A stretch of 23,233 nt of DNA from Paramacrobiotus richtersi. Its lineage: Eukaryota > Tardigrada > Eutardigrada > Parachela > Macrobiotidae. The position numbers and the translations under genes are program-made. The stretch lies in NCBI GenBank assembly GCA_034698045.1, contig JAQGAU010000850.1:1-23233 (forward strand), in the 5' to 3' direction. Positions 8,600 through 20,098 of this stretch are shown here, piece by piece (position 1 is the first letter of the stretch; every line of letters starts with the position of its first letter). Below the pieces are notes generated by a model, which saw only the letters and a program-made list of their open reading frames with translations, was not told the origin of the DNA and made no database searches.

Positions 8600-9770
8600 C
8601 CAAAACCAGTGCAGAATGGTACTATAGCACTAAACTATCGGCCTGTGCCCTTAGCAAGGCCATCGCCAAAACGTGTTGAAATCGGTTTGAGAAACGCCGC
8701 CACATTACTCTTTTAGAAATGAATGTAAGTTCTGGCCGTGCGACCCTAATCAGCGACTACCTGTGAGACTGTACGCAATGTGCGGTGGTGGAAGGAGGAA
8801 CGTCTAGCTCGGTTTCCGTATCAAGTGGTGTCCCACAAGGATCGGTTCTGTGACCGCTTTTGTTTGATCGTATAACAAATGCTGCCCGCTCTTCTTTTTA
8901 TAGGGATACTGATATGCAAGTATGGGCAGACGACCTCATGATGAGCCGGATTTTAAAAGACGATGATGACGTGGAACAGTTCCAGACAGACTTCGGTCAG
9001 TTCGGGGAATGGTTCATTGAAAAAAGATTGCAGTTCAATACAGGAAAGTGCTGCCGTTCGCGATTGACGAACGAGAACGTATTCCACAGCCAGTTGTGCC
9101 ACATCGTCTTTTTGGACTTCCAATTCCCATGGTGTCATTCTGCCGTTACCACGGTGTAATAGTTGACAGTAGGCTGAGCTATAAAAGCCATGCTGACAGT
9201 GTTGCAGTAAAGGTCAACAACACTATCCGACCCATAAACGCCTTATTTCCGCACATCTAGCAATCTGCAAAAATTCTCCTGTTCAAAACGCTAGCTCAAG
9301 CGGTGCTGGACTATTGCCGTCCTATTTGTAATCCAAAAAAGATTGGCCCAGCAGAAGAAATAAAAGCATGCGTAAAACGATTTTTTCGACGGATAACAAA
9401 CGCGCGCATCCGCGAAACTGTGGACGACTTCAGAAATTACGATGACCTCCTTTGACAAGCCGGAATGGAATGGCAATTGAAACGCCGACTGAAACTATCA
9501 TTAATTCTAACCTATCGTGTTGTGTTAATATGATCCCTTATAGAGAACAATTGTTTGTGCGAACGGTAAGAGTACCGCCATCCCACTACACCTGTCTTGC
9601 AGTGCTGCAGAACAGCCATGCTTACCCCATAACAGAAGCCCGAAGCATGTTCGAGACGGACGGTTTTGTATCGAATATGTATGGTACGGCTTTAGCATGC
9701 CTGTTATTTGGATGTTCAGGATTGTGTTACTCTTAGCACTTTCAAAAGTGCGCTTGAACGTGTCTCATGA
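8600..9770 (+). pseudogene. decayed CR1/jockey-like LINE reverse transcriptase
   Basis: Motifs appear in family order. NYRPVPL lies at about 8630-8650. DYL then a stop (8764-8766), then SGVPQGSVL and a stop (8851-8853) lead to the catalytic block QVWADDL (ADD codons 8926-8934) and FNTGKC. After a frameshift near 9050-9090 come GVIVDSRLSYKSHADS, a TAG at 9258-9260, LLFKTLAQAVLDYCRPICNP, KRFFRRITNAR, a TGA at 9453-9455, and the terminal block TFKSALERVS ending at 9768-9770. These are standard landmarks of APE-type LINE ORF2 (RT motifs, thumb, C-terminus). The N-terminal endonuclease is missing. At least four stops and a frameshift make it inactive. It begins just outside the right end of the foldback element, so that element may have inserted beside or into it. 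Confidence 0.85.
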
Positions 9771-10800
9771 CTTGAATTGTTGCAGATAACTAAGTACCGA
9801 TTTCTTGACAAATTTCTAGACATAACGTTGGTTAGAGGAATGTTTGACTCTCACTGGTTGATTATTGTTGTGTTTGGCTGCTGTTTTTACGTGTTCGGTG
9901 GAAATGGCTTTGCCTTTAGCAGTAATGAACCTACGAACTCCTCTTACTAATTTGAGATAATCGTAGTACTACACTGGTTCTGCTTTACTTCAGTTGTGTC
10001 AACTTGTGTGTCGTGATGTTTGGCTTTCAAATCTTGATTTGAGGGTTCGACTCTTGCGTTGCCACTTTTATCCTGTTTCCTAGGGATTATTCTTACACAG
10101 AAATCTGCATGACGTGGTTTGTGTGGAACCTTTAGTGTACGACACTGTACGTAAAAGTTCATTTAGCAATGCTTGTTCTACTGTCCGAGATCCTTGAATC
10201 CCTTTACGTGCTTTTTTCGTTACGGTCGCATATGGTGGAGTCATAATCTTAACCTGGAACGCGTCCTACGATTCAGTGGATTCACGGACGTTTCTGTGGG
10301 TATCATACGAGCAGGCACAACTTTGACGGCTCTCTAATCCTTGGTATTACGTATCGGCCCCATTGAATGGTCTCCTCTTACAAAGCCATCTCCCTCTCGC
10401 TAATCCAGATCATCAACACATTCCTGGTAAAAGATCCTATCGCACCTCTCTTCCAGTGTGGGTTTTAGTTTATGTATAAGATTCTATAGAATCTGCTTAT
10501 TATTTTTCTCGTGTACGAGTTGTTTTGTACGTACGGAGGTACTTCTAGATCCAGTGTAGTTGTGTAATTAAGGCGTCTGAAACGGCATACGGATCTGTTA
10601 GTTGCTCTGCGAAAAAGTTTTTCTTTACACACTTTACAGTTGTTCGTTAACAAAACATATTGGTAACTGGGTTTTGGAATTAGGAAGATCGATTTATACT
10701 GTTCGTCAGAACAGTCATGCAAGCCGTTACGGATGGAGTGAATTTAATTCAAGTTCCACGGCGTTACTCGCTGTACATGCAGAATGATACACTGTTTAAT
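9771..10800. other. no supported gene
   Basis: AT-rich sequence without recognisable coding, RNA or repeat structure. GGTTCGACTC at 10045-10054 resembles a tRNA T-loop/B box but no cloverleaf can be drawn around it. Confidence 0.45.
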
Positions 10801-10824
10801 GGTGGTGGCGCAGATGCCACCACC
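10801..10824 (-). other. perfect hairpin just after the LINE stop codon
   Basis: On the minus strand this is GGTGGTGGC-ATCTGC-GCCACCACC: a perfect 9-bp stem with a 6-base loop, starting 6 bases downstream of the LINE stop codon (10831-10833). It lies where the element's 3' UTR should be. 3' stem-loops are recognised by the reverse transcriptase in some non-LTR elements, so this may be the template-recognition structure. The RNA structure itself is certain from sequence; the role is inference. Confidence 0.7.
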
Positions 10825-10830
10825 GGGAAA

Positions 10831-12850
10831 TTACAACAAATATAATTCATTTAGCCGATCCGCTCCTTCCATGGTGCCGAGGATCGAAGTTGCGTCACCA
10901 CGTTGGATTTCCAGAGAAAGTCGTTGCCTAAGGTATTCGTGGGAGCGCAGTTCACCTGTATGTTCCTTCAGGCGTTTTCCGATATCTTTCACCAAGGCCA
11001 CTGCCGATGGTCCCCAAGCTCCAAGAGTTTCGAAACCTAGTGGTTCGAAAAGGAAGCGGCCTTCCAGATACGAGTACAATCGACACTTTTTCTTCTCGGC
11101 GTTTTCCGCCGCTGATGCCGGTGTAGTGACGGTCGTTCTTAAGTGTGACTGACAAACAGTGTCAACACACGTCGCGTCCCAGGCTAAACACAAGCCCCGT
11201 TTCCAAGCGAAAGTTGTATACCAATCTGGACGTTGTCCTGTAGTATGCGACGTCCCACTTGACTCCAATTTCGCGGGAACCCCGGCCGAAACCAGAGCGG
11301 TGCAGATGATGTTATTTAGTCCACCGTGTCGAAGATGAGCACCACGACAGGAGAGGCCATGATGCCCAAGACTAGTCACCTTTGTACCGCATTTTCCACA
11401 GTCATGCGGTGTACAAATTTCCGCACCGATTCGTAGACCAACTGCCAACTTAAAAGTGTCGTCATCCAGCAAATTCCCAATGTGAGCTGATTATAGTGCG
11501 TTCAGCCAAACACCAGATTCCGGCCTGGAAGCTCCCAAAAGTCGAGCGGTGTGCACTTCGTTACCTTGGAAGGCTTCCATTAGTGCAGACAGTGAGACAT
11601 TGCGTAAGGGAACATCCCATATACGTTGGCTACTTTGCATTGCTTCGCTTGGTAGTTCCGCTTGTTTCACTTGTTGTTTCCAACTTTCCAGCGGGGCGGA
11701 GAAATCCACTGCCGTCAGTGTAGGAACGAGCGTTGACACCAGATCGGAAGTCGAGTGAATCGATGCCAAGAAGGCAGAAAGAGCTAATTCCTCGGGCCGA
11801 CGGATGCCAATCCCACCCCTACAGACTGGAAGCGTGGCTTGTCTCCAGCAGGTATAGTCAAATACCTGCTTAGCGAGTACATTGCAGATGTCTTGGAAAC
11901 ACTTCCGCATGGTTTCATCGACGAGATACACTTTCTCCGGATATATCCAGGCGTTCGAACAGCGCAAGGCGTAAATGATTTTGGGCGTTCCGAGACAGCT
12001 TCGTAGCAGGAACAACCCCTGATGGCTTGGCAGGAGCTTTAATCGTTCAGCCAACAATTCCAGAGTGGCGGCCTTTTCGTCCATTAATTGGCCAATTGAC
12101 TCGTCAGCTACGGGTGCACCAAGCAGCATGAGGCTCTCCCTTGTAACAACACGAATGCCTGAAAACTTGGACCGGAATAGCTGAACCGCATCAACGAGAG
12201 AGGAATCATCACCGCCCGTGACGAATAGTTCGCATTTGGATTCGTTGATGTCGAGGCCGATTGAACTAAGTGATTGGACGAGATTCTGAAAATCACTCAG
12301 TACGGTGGCAGCGGTATCCCCGAGACTTCCGTCGTCCAAGTACCAAGCATTTAGCTTCGTACGGAGCTGTGACACTGCGGGATGAATCACGAGACAAAAC
12401 AGGAGAGGTCCGAGAGGATCACCTTGTTGTACGCCAGTTTCAGACGTCAGCAGCAGTTAATCCACAAATAGGTCGAAGTGCTCACCGTAACAGGGCAAAA
12501 AGTAGCCCTAATACTCAGGCAGATGCTCTCTCACCGCGTGCAGTACCGCTTCTCTGTTGTCAGTACTAAACGCGTTGCGGAAGTCAATCTTCAGCAGAAC
12601 TTTCGTTTCCATCTGCTCCGACTCGAGAAATCTTCTGGTTGGGTGCACTATCGCTTCGGCGCCACCGCGCACACTAAATCCTAACTGGTGTGGTTTTATC
12701 AGGTCACGCATCTGATCTGATCTGATCAGGTTACGGATTAAATCAATTGGCGCAGTGCCTAAGAAAGGTACGGATGCATTCCGCCCGATAACCGACTGTA
12801 GCTGATCGAGTAATTGTTCTTTAACAGCTGGAGAACTTTCACTTTTCACA
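10831..12850 (-). pseudogene. non-LTR retrotransposon ORF with RT and restriction-like endonuclease
   Basis: This is one minus-strand frame of ~670 codons with only three stops: TAG at 12508-12510, TAA at 12457-12459 and TAA at 11491-11493. In order it shows HQLGFSVRGGAEAIVH and KIDFRNAF (first catalytic aspartate), GVQQGDPLGPLLFCL, the catalytic YLDD (12331-12342), KCELFV, a thumb/linker with WRQATLPVCRGGIGIRRPEE, a zinc motif CGKC..GHHGLSC fitting C-x2-C-x8-H-x4-C, then RPD-x15-D (RPDWY...AWDAT). CCHC followed by RPD..D is the layout of the restriction-enzyme-like endonuclease of early-branching non-LTR elements (R2/R4/NeSL/Hero type). The N-terminus is missing upstream of about 12850, as expected from 5' truncation. 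Three stops alone inactivate it, yet motif residues are kept, so it is fairly young compared with the other LINE traces here. Relatives lie at 3280-3380 and 4833-5170. Confidence 0.88.
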
Positions 12851-13529
12851 TACGCGGAAGATTTTTGTGGTTAAAGTCACCATCGCAACTTGATTGGATG
12901 CTATTTCTCAACAACGAATGTGTGCTCTGCTCCTTATGCGATGGAGCGAATAAAAGAGGAGGGAGAACAAAAGAGGCGCCGGTAGCAGAGACATACCGAA
13001 CGCGCAAGATTTAACAGACAGAGGGAGCATCTCTCTTCACTGAACGATAACAGCCGGCACATTCCGTTGCTGCCGCTAGGTCTAATCAGTTCAAGATATG
13101 AGGACGCACTGTATGAAAGCTGAGTGAGTACGCAGTTCTGGTCTGTTTCCTTGTAGTTGCCGAGGAAGAAGCCGAAGTCATTCAGCGCAAACAACAATGT
13201 GTTCGATTTTTTTACAGATCAAGGTGTAAAAGGACAAAAGTGTCAAACACATATTCCGATACAATAAAGATCGCTCCGTCTGCCACAATTTTTGTTTGGT
13301 CTTTTTAACAGAGCCTCAGTCTGCTGTGCGGTTGGAAGCTGTGGCAGCCAGGAGGGGTGGTGACTCAAACCAAAGCAGTTCTGGACTTCCAGTTGAGCCA
13401 ATGTTATCGAATGCGATGTTGTTGCAAACTAGACGATATTTCAGTCACATAGCCGCAAGGAAATTTATCAAACATTTTTTCTGAATTTTTTTGTAGAATT
13501 GATTGTGTCGTCAGTGGTGAGAGTAACCA
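12851..13529. other. no supported gene
   Basis: The left part adjoins the truncated 5' end of the LINE. A 62-codon frame at 13296-13484 has an acceptor-like TTTTTAACAG just before AGCCTCAG, but no domain or matching donor is visible, so I do not call an exon. Confidence 0.4.
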
Positions 13530-13880
13530 ATAAATTTCTCCAGCTGTTAAATTCGTTCATTGGTCCGATCCCCTTTTGTGTTGACTCGATCAATAACGCG
13601 ATTGCGTTGAGCTGTCAAAGCAGTTTTTACTCTGTTGTCGACATCATGTCCGCTTATCGCTGTGTGCCCATAAGACCTGAGCATCGGCAACTGCAGGGTT
13701 TGCAATGGGCGTGTGACTTAGAAGATGAGAAATTTTATGTTGTTTTTTCTTGTGTTTTGGACAAAAAAACGCGCCTTGCGTTTTTCAAAGAATATCCTCG
13801 TCAATCGTTCGAATGATTTAGAAGCGGGGCTTGAAAATAATTGCGTATCTTGATACTTTTTTCGTTAATAGCATTTAATG
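13530..13880 (+). pseudogene. DIRS-like reverse transcriptase fragment
   Basis: The frame from 13499 reads VDSINNAIAL, then VVDIMSAYRCVPIRPEHRQL, GLQW and KFYV. A 'D(I)xSAYRxVPIxPE' block followed by G..W and Y-V is characteristic of DIRS/Ngaro-type RTs, related to Ty3 RTs. After a frameshift near 13780-13800 another frame reads FQRISSSIVRMI, a TAG, KRGLKIIAYLDTFFV. The final block is the catalytic YLDD with the second aspartate changed to threonine (codons at 13846-13857). Loss of that residue, the stop and the frameshift make it inactive. Similarity fades by about 13880, roughly 100 bp before the 5' LTR of the next element. No tyrosine recombinase is visible, so the DIRS assignment rests on RT motifs alone. 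Confidence 0.72.
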
Positions 13881-13984
13881 CCTGGCATTAAATGGATTTA
13901 ACATAGAGCGAACCGTTATGCTTGGCAACGGAAGCAGGCTGCATCGTGAAGACCATCAGACTGCTTCGAAATAGTTGTCATTAT

Positions 13985-14294
13985 TGTTACGTAAATTACT
14001 AATGTCTTACTAATTCACACTATGCAACCCTTTTTTCTCGATCGTATGCTACGATATGTGATGTACGTTCTGATAGCATTCCGCTAGCTGTCTTATACTT
14101 CCTGCGCTAGCATATTTACAACCACTCCACCACTTCGCACTTTCCGTCCTACCGGCTTGTCCACATACACACCACTGTCTATTCACTATTAAAGCCACAT
14201 GTACCGAACAACACGTGTGTTTGCTACCGCCCGCGATCAGTGACTTTCAGGTCATTTCCGTATTTATTGTATTACTACCAAAACATCCGTAACA
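13985..14294 (+). repeat. 5' LTR
   Basis: 310 bp, TGTTACG...CGTAACA. It contains a poly(A)-signal-like ATTAAA at 14188-14193, shared with the 3' LTR at 20300-20305, which would place the U3/R/U5 polyadenylation region there. The central block (about 14040-14110) is nearly identical between the LTRs, while the 3' third has diverged most. Confidence 0.92.
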
Positions 14295-14296
14295 AA

Positions 14297-14314
14297 TGGT
14301 CCGAACCGACTGAG
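14297..14314 (+). other. primer-binding-site-like sequence
   Basis: TGGTCCGAACCGACTGAG begins two bases after the 5' LTR. TGG is complementary to a tRNA 3' CCA, the expected PBS signature and position. I could not assign the tRNA from memory. Confidence 0.65.
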
Positions 14315-16043
14315 AAACCTGACGGTGATTTACTCCCTGCTCTCCTATATTTCTTCTGATCATAATGGAGCCGTAAAAGCAACCGACTTGCCGACCAAGC
14401 GGAACCTACGTTTTCCCCGCCAAGCGCAACTGGCGATTCGTTCTTTACAAGCAACACCGGAAACACCGGAACCCCATTCCAACGGCATATCAACGACACA
14501 ATGTATTGAGTTCAAAAGCGCATCGTACTAACCTACACAACCGGAAAAACAACGAGACATTCTCCCTGACGTTTGTGGATAAAGACATCAAACGGTCGCC
14601 GACTTCTCGACGCTCTTCGATTCTGCCACCGGTTTTACTACGTTTTACAAGCTAAGTGCATCTAATGAAGGTTTTGCAATGGAAATTTCGAGTATATTTT
14701 ATCAAAACAGAATGACCGCAGGATAAATTAATTAACTGAAAACATTTACTGCATGATCACATATTTGGTGTAGACTATTCGTTTCAGTGAAATGTTTTCA
14801 TCGTCTATAGTCAGAAACTGTTAACGACCAAAAAAAATAACGACTTCAAACAACGGTTTGCGAAATGCTTAGTTTTACGTAAAGTGTTTGTTTTGAATAA
14901 ATTTTGCTGTTTGGGAAGCACTATTGCAGGATACTGTATTAGAATTCCGATACTCGAATTTTTTCGAGGGATTGCTTTGCATGGTGCCGTCGTTTGGCTA
15001 AATACAATACGATTAGAAGTAACCGTCTGAAATCTTGTTTCTTGAATTCATTTGAAAACATTTGCAAATGTGACCTTACGTTTCTGTTTTTCGAGTGCGA
15101 CTACAGTTTCTTTTTGAAGTAATGTGAAAGATTCGTTCTTATTTTGATTTGTAATCTATCCGAGTTCATTTTGAGACGCTTTCTGATTTACCGTGTACAA
15201 TTTCCCAGCTAATTTCGAGCATCAAATTTTGATTCTCTTTCTAAAATTTAAATTTCTGGTTGCAAATGTCGTTCCCAATTTTCTTTTTTTTTTGGATTGT
15301 TTTGACTGACCGCTTTTGTTTTTGCTACTTTCTCTATGCGTCATTGAACTTGTGCTTGTATCAGTTCAGCGCAAAAAGGCAATCCCTTTTCCTTGCAATA
15401 GTAGTCAGCGCAGTTCATGACAACAAACCGAACAACAACATTCCGAACAAACCGTTCCCAGTTTCTTATCAAAAACGTTTGACTAGGTAAATCTGTATGA
15501 CACTTCAGCCAAACCCTTGTTTTCAAAGTGCTGCGATGGTTATCAGTTGCATCAAGCCAAGCCTGTCACTGTACGTAAAACCCGCCGTTCCCAGTTTTCT
15601 TGCACGAATAATTCTGAGTAAAGGTCGATTTGTTTTGTCTTCTTTGAACGCCGTTTTTATCGCATGTGTCAACAAACTTTTAGTCATTGATATTCCACTC
15701 CTTTCACTGATGTGAGTCAGCAGTCATGTTTTCTTCGAATAACTCCTGCATTGCACTAGACTCATTCACTACGGACGGAAACACTGTAACACACTGACGC
15801 GCACCGTACCTGTTTTTGTGTGTTTTCGACTCGTTGCCGATGAAATTGAACGCCCTTCAGCCTTGCTCGTTTCTTGTTAAAACCTAGCTTTTCGCAGTTT
15901 ACGTAGCGATTACTCCGGTTAACGTTAACTGGCACTTCTCCTTAAACACAGCCGGCGGTCAGCCTTATCACGCATGTGTTCTGCTTTGATTTACTGAAGA
16001 CGCTAATGCAGTGACTCAGGATAGAACCGCGAAGGTATACAAC
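14315..16043. other. LTR-element leader, no gene seen
   Basis: A 1.7-kb leader between PBS and the Gag-like ORF. It is unusually long for an LTR element. Short ORFs exist but none resembles capsid or protease. Confidence 0.5.
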
Positions 16044-16496
16044 ATGGCATTGCCAGTCAGCAAAAACCCTTCCAATTCCGATTCCCAGCACGAGCGTCTC
16101 GCGACAGCAATAAATAGGTTTGACGAACTCTTAGTTGATTTCGATTACCGCAACACACCAAATTCCCTCCCCGAAACCCCTGTTCCGCATATTGCTGATC
16201 CTGACGATCTTGTTGTAGCTATTCCCAGAACCTCTCGCATCACTGAACTTTTAGAACAGATGCAGCGCACGCAGCTGCGTTTGGTCGAGCTTATGCTGCA
16301 AATCCTTCAACGTATCCCCACAGCAAACATGTCGGAAATACCGCGCGATCCTCGCAGATGCTACTGTTGTAACAAAGTAGGGCATATACAGGCTGAATGC
16401 ATGCGTAACCCCAACAGCTACAACTACCAACCTATCCGTTTCCGTAACCACAGAATTAGAGGACACAGATCCAGAGCGAATCTCAACCGACAATAA
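16044..16496 (+). CDS. gag: Gag-like nucleocapsid protein of the LTR element
   Basis: Gag packages retrotransposon RNA into virus-like particles. From ATG 16044 this ORF encodes 150 residues; the frame is open a little further upstream (to about 15990) without an ATG, so a longer or spliced N-terminus is possible. The middle has a leucine-rich, coiled-coil-like stretch (ITELLEQMQRTQLRLVELML). Near residue 111 there is a zinc knuckle CYCCNKVGHIQAEC, exactly C-x2-C-x4-H-x4-C. The tail is basic (RFRNHRIRGHRSRA), suiting RNA binding. There is no obvious capsid domain, so it looks like the nucleocapsid half of a Gag. It is the only intact ORF of the element. Retention of all four zinc ligands in an element with ~12 percent LTR divergence is notable. 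Confidence 0.8.
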   Translation: MALPVSKNPSNSDSQHERLATAINRFDELLVDFDYRNTPNSLPETPVPHIADPDDLVVAIPRTSRITELLEQMQRTQLRLVELMLQILQRIPTANMSEIPRDPRRCYCCNKVGHIQAECMRNPNSYNYQPIRFRNHRIRGHRSRANLNRQ

Positions 16497-19246
16497 GCTA
16501 AGATTTTCTGATGAAGAGATACCAAAAGCCACCATTGTAAACCAGTCATTTGTTTGCATATTCTGTTTTTTTCTTTTTTTATGTTTCCTTTCTCCTACCG
16601 TTGGACTAGGTATCGAAAACTCCCACTAAAACTTGGCCGTTCTTTGTTTGAATATTAACTACTGAGTTGTTTCCTAAACGTTTGCACCGACTTGTTCCTC
16701 TCCCGTTTCTTCTAATTAAAGCATGCTTACCTCCACACATGTTGCAAGACCAGATGCAGTAATGGTCATGACATTCAATATGTTTCTGCACGTGTCAGAC
16801 ACGATTTCTCCGCCAGATACGAATCAGAATCCGAATTTCCGAGTCAAATTCTCTCTTTACCAAATCACAGAATCATTCGCAAATGTCAGTTTACGTTTTT
16901 ATTATCGTTATTTCGTCACGGTTTTAAGTACAGCCACACTATGCCCGCAAATCTTTTGTTCCTTTGCTACGATTACGTTTCATCGTTATGCTACCCAACA
17001 AAGTTTCGAGAGCGTACTATTTATTCACTTATTTTATTGACGTGTTCTACGGTTGTCGAGGGCAGGGATGTCACAACTCCCTGTCACTCGACCTCAAGTT
17101 TGCGAAAATAGTAGATTGACGACACATCTTCTCTGAAGATGTTCCCTGCTTTGTGACGGCAGGCTGGCACTGGTGAGTCCCAGTGTTGACCCCACGTGCT
17201 CCGATGGCGGATCCGGCGAGGCAGATGCTTTGGCATGGACGCCCCTCGGAGGGCAGACGCAAACCGCACCCGACCTGCTTCTGCTGGCGGAAGCAGCGAG
17301 TGAATCAATTCGAAAAAGACTGACGCAGCGCTCACTGAAAGTTAAAACCAGGCATGCAAAGCCCGACAGCATTTGTAAAGTTCTGTATTCTATCCTCGTT
17401 ATTATTTAATTTACGGTTTTGTTGACTCCGTTCCATATTTCGTTAATTGGTCTTGTTTTTCCTCCAGTTATTTTGAAATTCAGTCCTCCACGGTAAACTG
17501 TATCAACTTCAGCCTCGACATCCCACCAATGTCCTTGGTTTTAAACCGAAATTTCCTTTTGTATGTCTTCTACGTTTCTTGTCCCATTTCTACGATTCGA
17601 AAGTTTCTCATAGTCAGGATAATGGCCACATCTTTGCTGTGAGACTTGCTTTCTAAAAGTCGTGCTACTACCCCTCTTGAATAACAGCACCCCGGAAACA
17701 CACTCCGCAGCCTCATCTGGTCATTGACAAGTTATTGATCAACCAATGCTGGAACCCACCCCAGTTACGTTGTTATTTGCGCATCAGTCTTCTTTTCTTT
17801 GATCAGCGCGTTTCTTGTTACTGACACACGGTTGTTACCTTTTCCAATGTTTCCGTAATTCTCTCCCGAACGAGTAACGCTGTTGCCTACGACGCTTCCT
17901 CCGTTTTGTTCTGAGCCAATTTCCGTTCCGAAATACCAATTCACAATTCCCCATAAATTTGTGCAATTGTCAACAATTGTGCCAAAGGGTTTTTTTTTTC
18001 AACTCGACAACTTGGGTTAATGTCGCAGGCTCTTCACTTCTGCGTTTTACGTATTTTGTTCTCCTCTGCCTAAATGTTCGAATTAACTGAATCTTTGCGT
18101 TCATGCGTAATGATTTTTGAGTAATGATAATCGCGTACGAAATTCCGCATCGCGCTTTCCGAATTCTTACGTTTTCGTTTTGTAACAATAAATCCTGATC
18201 GACCTACAGTAGTTTCCCTTGCAGCTTTTCTGAGTTTCCGATTTTGTTTACAGTTTTGTTTCTGACTTTGCTCTTAACGTTTTCAGCAACCTTTCGAATA
18301 AATTTGATTGAATTGTTCTTTTCCGACCGCCATTAATCACGTTTGTTTTAGCAGTTTTGGTCACTCTTGGTTAAAAGCGTACTCGTAATAATGACAATTT
18401 TCATTGTTTTTCTTGTTTTTGACACTCTGATCTGCCTTGTTTGAGTTTCCTTTCAGATGTGGCATTGGATGACACCGACTGTAGACACCTGACCGGATTC
18501 GTCCCCAACTGGCCGATTTTCCTGGTACTCATTACACTCTAACTGCACACCAAGTCCAAAATTTATCCCACACGTGGTGGCTGCCTACCAGTTTCCGAAC
18601 GCATTCAATCACTCCGATGCGCTCCATGGCAAAAGATGACCAGCATGCATGTTTGACTGCGTTTTATTCAAGTATCTGTAACGGTAGCCGCAACAGTCTA
18701 ACTTCCTAAAACCTTCTAAAAATTATAATCAACAAAATCCGTTAAAAAAAAAAAACAAAACTCAAAAAACTTAAAAAACTGCAAAATTGCAAAAATCCAA
18801 AAATTTGCCGTATTCTATACTTTATTTTACCGTTTAATTGCTTGTCCAGCCGTCTTTGTAATTTATCGTCAATTTCTTAAATATTGAGCAAATTCATTTC
18901 GAGTTCTTATTCCCGCGAACCTTTTTCCCGTACACTTATTTCCTGCGAGCCAGTTATCCGACTAATTTTTGTTTTTATTTTTGTGACTGATCGAGTGAGT
19001 ACATCGCTCACAACCCGCGAACACTCGTACTAGCTCATGCCGTCTCCACTCGAACTTCTGTGCTCTGGTCAATTGGTTATCTCACCTTCCTCTCTATTCA
19101 CGTCGAGTTTCTCGTTTACCTATGAGTGCGCGCAGTCTTTTATGTGTTTCCTTCAATACGACCGTTTTCGACGATCTAAGTGCTGATTATCGCCCGATTC
19201 TGCGCACAATTATTCCTTCTACCTTGCTCACGTGATGTAGTGATGA
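16497..19246. other. LTR-element interior, no pol seen
   Basis: In place of pol there are 2.7 kb of AT-rich, T-biased sequence without RT, integrase or protease motifs in any frame. Exceptions are a hairpin at 17055-17092, a GC-rich island at 17160-17350, and an A-rich stretch at 18744-18815. Confidence 0.55.
17055..17092. repeat. inverted repeat at the edge of a GC-rich island
   Basis: GTCGAGGGCAGGGA pairs with TCCCTGTCACTCGAC around a 9-base loop, with one gap/mismatch. It marks an abrupt change from AT-rich to GC-rich sequence. GGGCAGGGA followed by TGTCACAACTCCC also resembles a polypurine tract meeting an LTR start, but no partner end was found. Confidence 0.55.
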
Positions 19247-19450
19247 GCTCGCATTCTCAGGTGTAACTACTTGTTAGCGGCCCGCGCTACTTCCTTAGAA
19301 AAAGGAGGAGAAGAAGCAGTGTACTCCATCAAGCTGCATGCGCTAAAAGAACTAAACGATCTGAAGCAATACATACGTGAAAAGAAAATGAAAATAAAAA
19401 GAACAACGAGAAGAACTGGATCTAAATCCATCGAACATTCAAAAAAATAG
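19247..19450 (+). CDS. possible basic exon in the LTR element
   Basis: An open frame of 67 codons lies between a TGA (19244-19246) and a TAG (19448-19450) and lacks a suitable early ATG. A splice-acceptor-like CATTCTCAG sits at 19252-19260, so it could be read as a spliced exon. The sequence is protein-like: acidic/hydrophobic (LEKGGEEAVYSIKLHALKEL) and then strongly basic (REKKMKIKRTTRRTG). It matches no family I know. It could be a subgenomic product of the element, or chance; codon-level support is weak. Confidence 0.3.
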   Translation, partial: ARILRCNYLLAARATSLEKGGEEAVYSIKLHALKELNDLKQYIREKKMKIKRTTRRTGSKSIEHSKK

Positions 19451-20089
19451 ACGACTAAAGAATCAATGAGTTGTCGCGTTAAGTACAAAAAAATGAGACG
19501 TTGCTTTCGTTAGTAAACTGCGCGCTTTCATAGTCTTTGCGATTGACTTCGAATTTTCTTGAACAACGTGCCCAACCTTGAACCAGAGACAGACCGCAGA
19601 ACGTCGCTGTGAAGGCCATTGAACGCTACGCTACAAAGTTCCGATGGTATCTGCTTACTCCTCTAGACAGCCACAGAAATTTGTTTTTGTGTACCACGGT
19701 GTTTCCATAGTTGTTCCTATTACTAATTTTTGTTTACCTCAGTTCTTTATCGAAACGCATCTTAATGACACAATCAGTTGTCACGCGTCACTATCGCCCA
19801 AAGTTAAAACGAAAAGTGTTTTCGACATGGACTGACAGTCTGAATTATCCTAGGGAACCCAATTTACCTGTGCAACTTCCACAAACAAGAAAAATTTGTT
19901 TTCTTTTCTTATTGTCCTTGCACTTACCCGCGATCAATCATTGACATTTTATTGGCCGTATAAAAATTATTCCCTATTTTTAGTCCTTATTATTTACGTA
20001 AAATAATTACTCACGTTGCGGCTAGCCGGTCTCAATTTTATCTGCATGTTAATCTTTTCATTTACCGACTGTGAACAGTCGTCATCTAT

Positions 20090-20098
20090 GGAGAAAAG
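20090..20098 (+). other. polypurine tract
   Basis: GGAGAAAAG directly abuts the TG of the 3' LTR, the expected place for the plus-strand primer of an LTR retrotransposon. Confidence 0.75.

Noticed and set aside
10010-10070. tRNA gene suggested by GGTTCGACTC
   Set aside because: No D-arm or pairing acceptor and anticodon stems can be drawn around it.
17069-17160. start of a nested LTR (TGTCACAACTCCC after a purine run)
   Set aside because: No matching LTR end or second copy is present in the window, so only the hairpin and composition change are reported.
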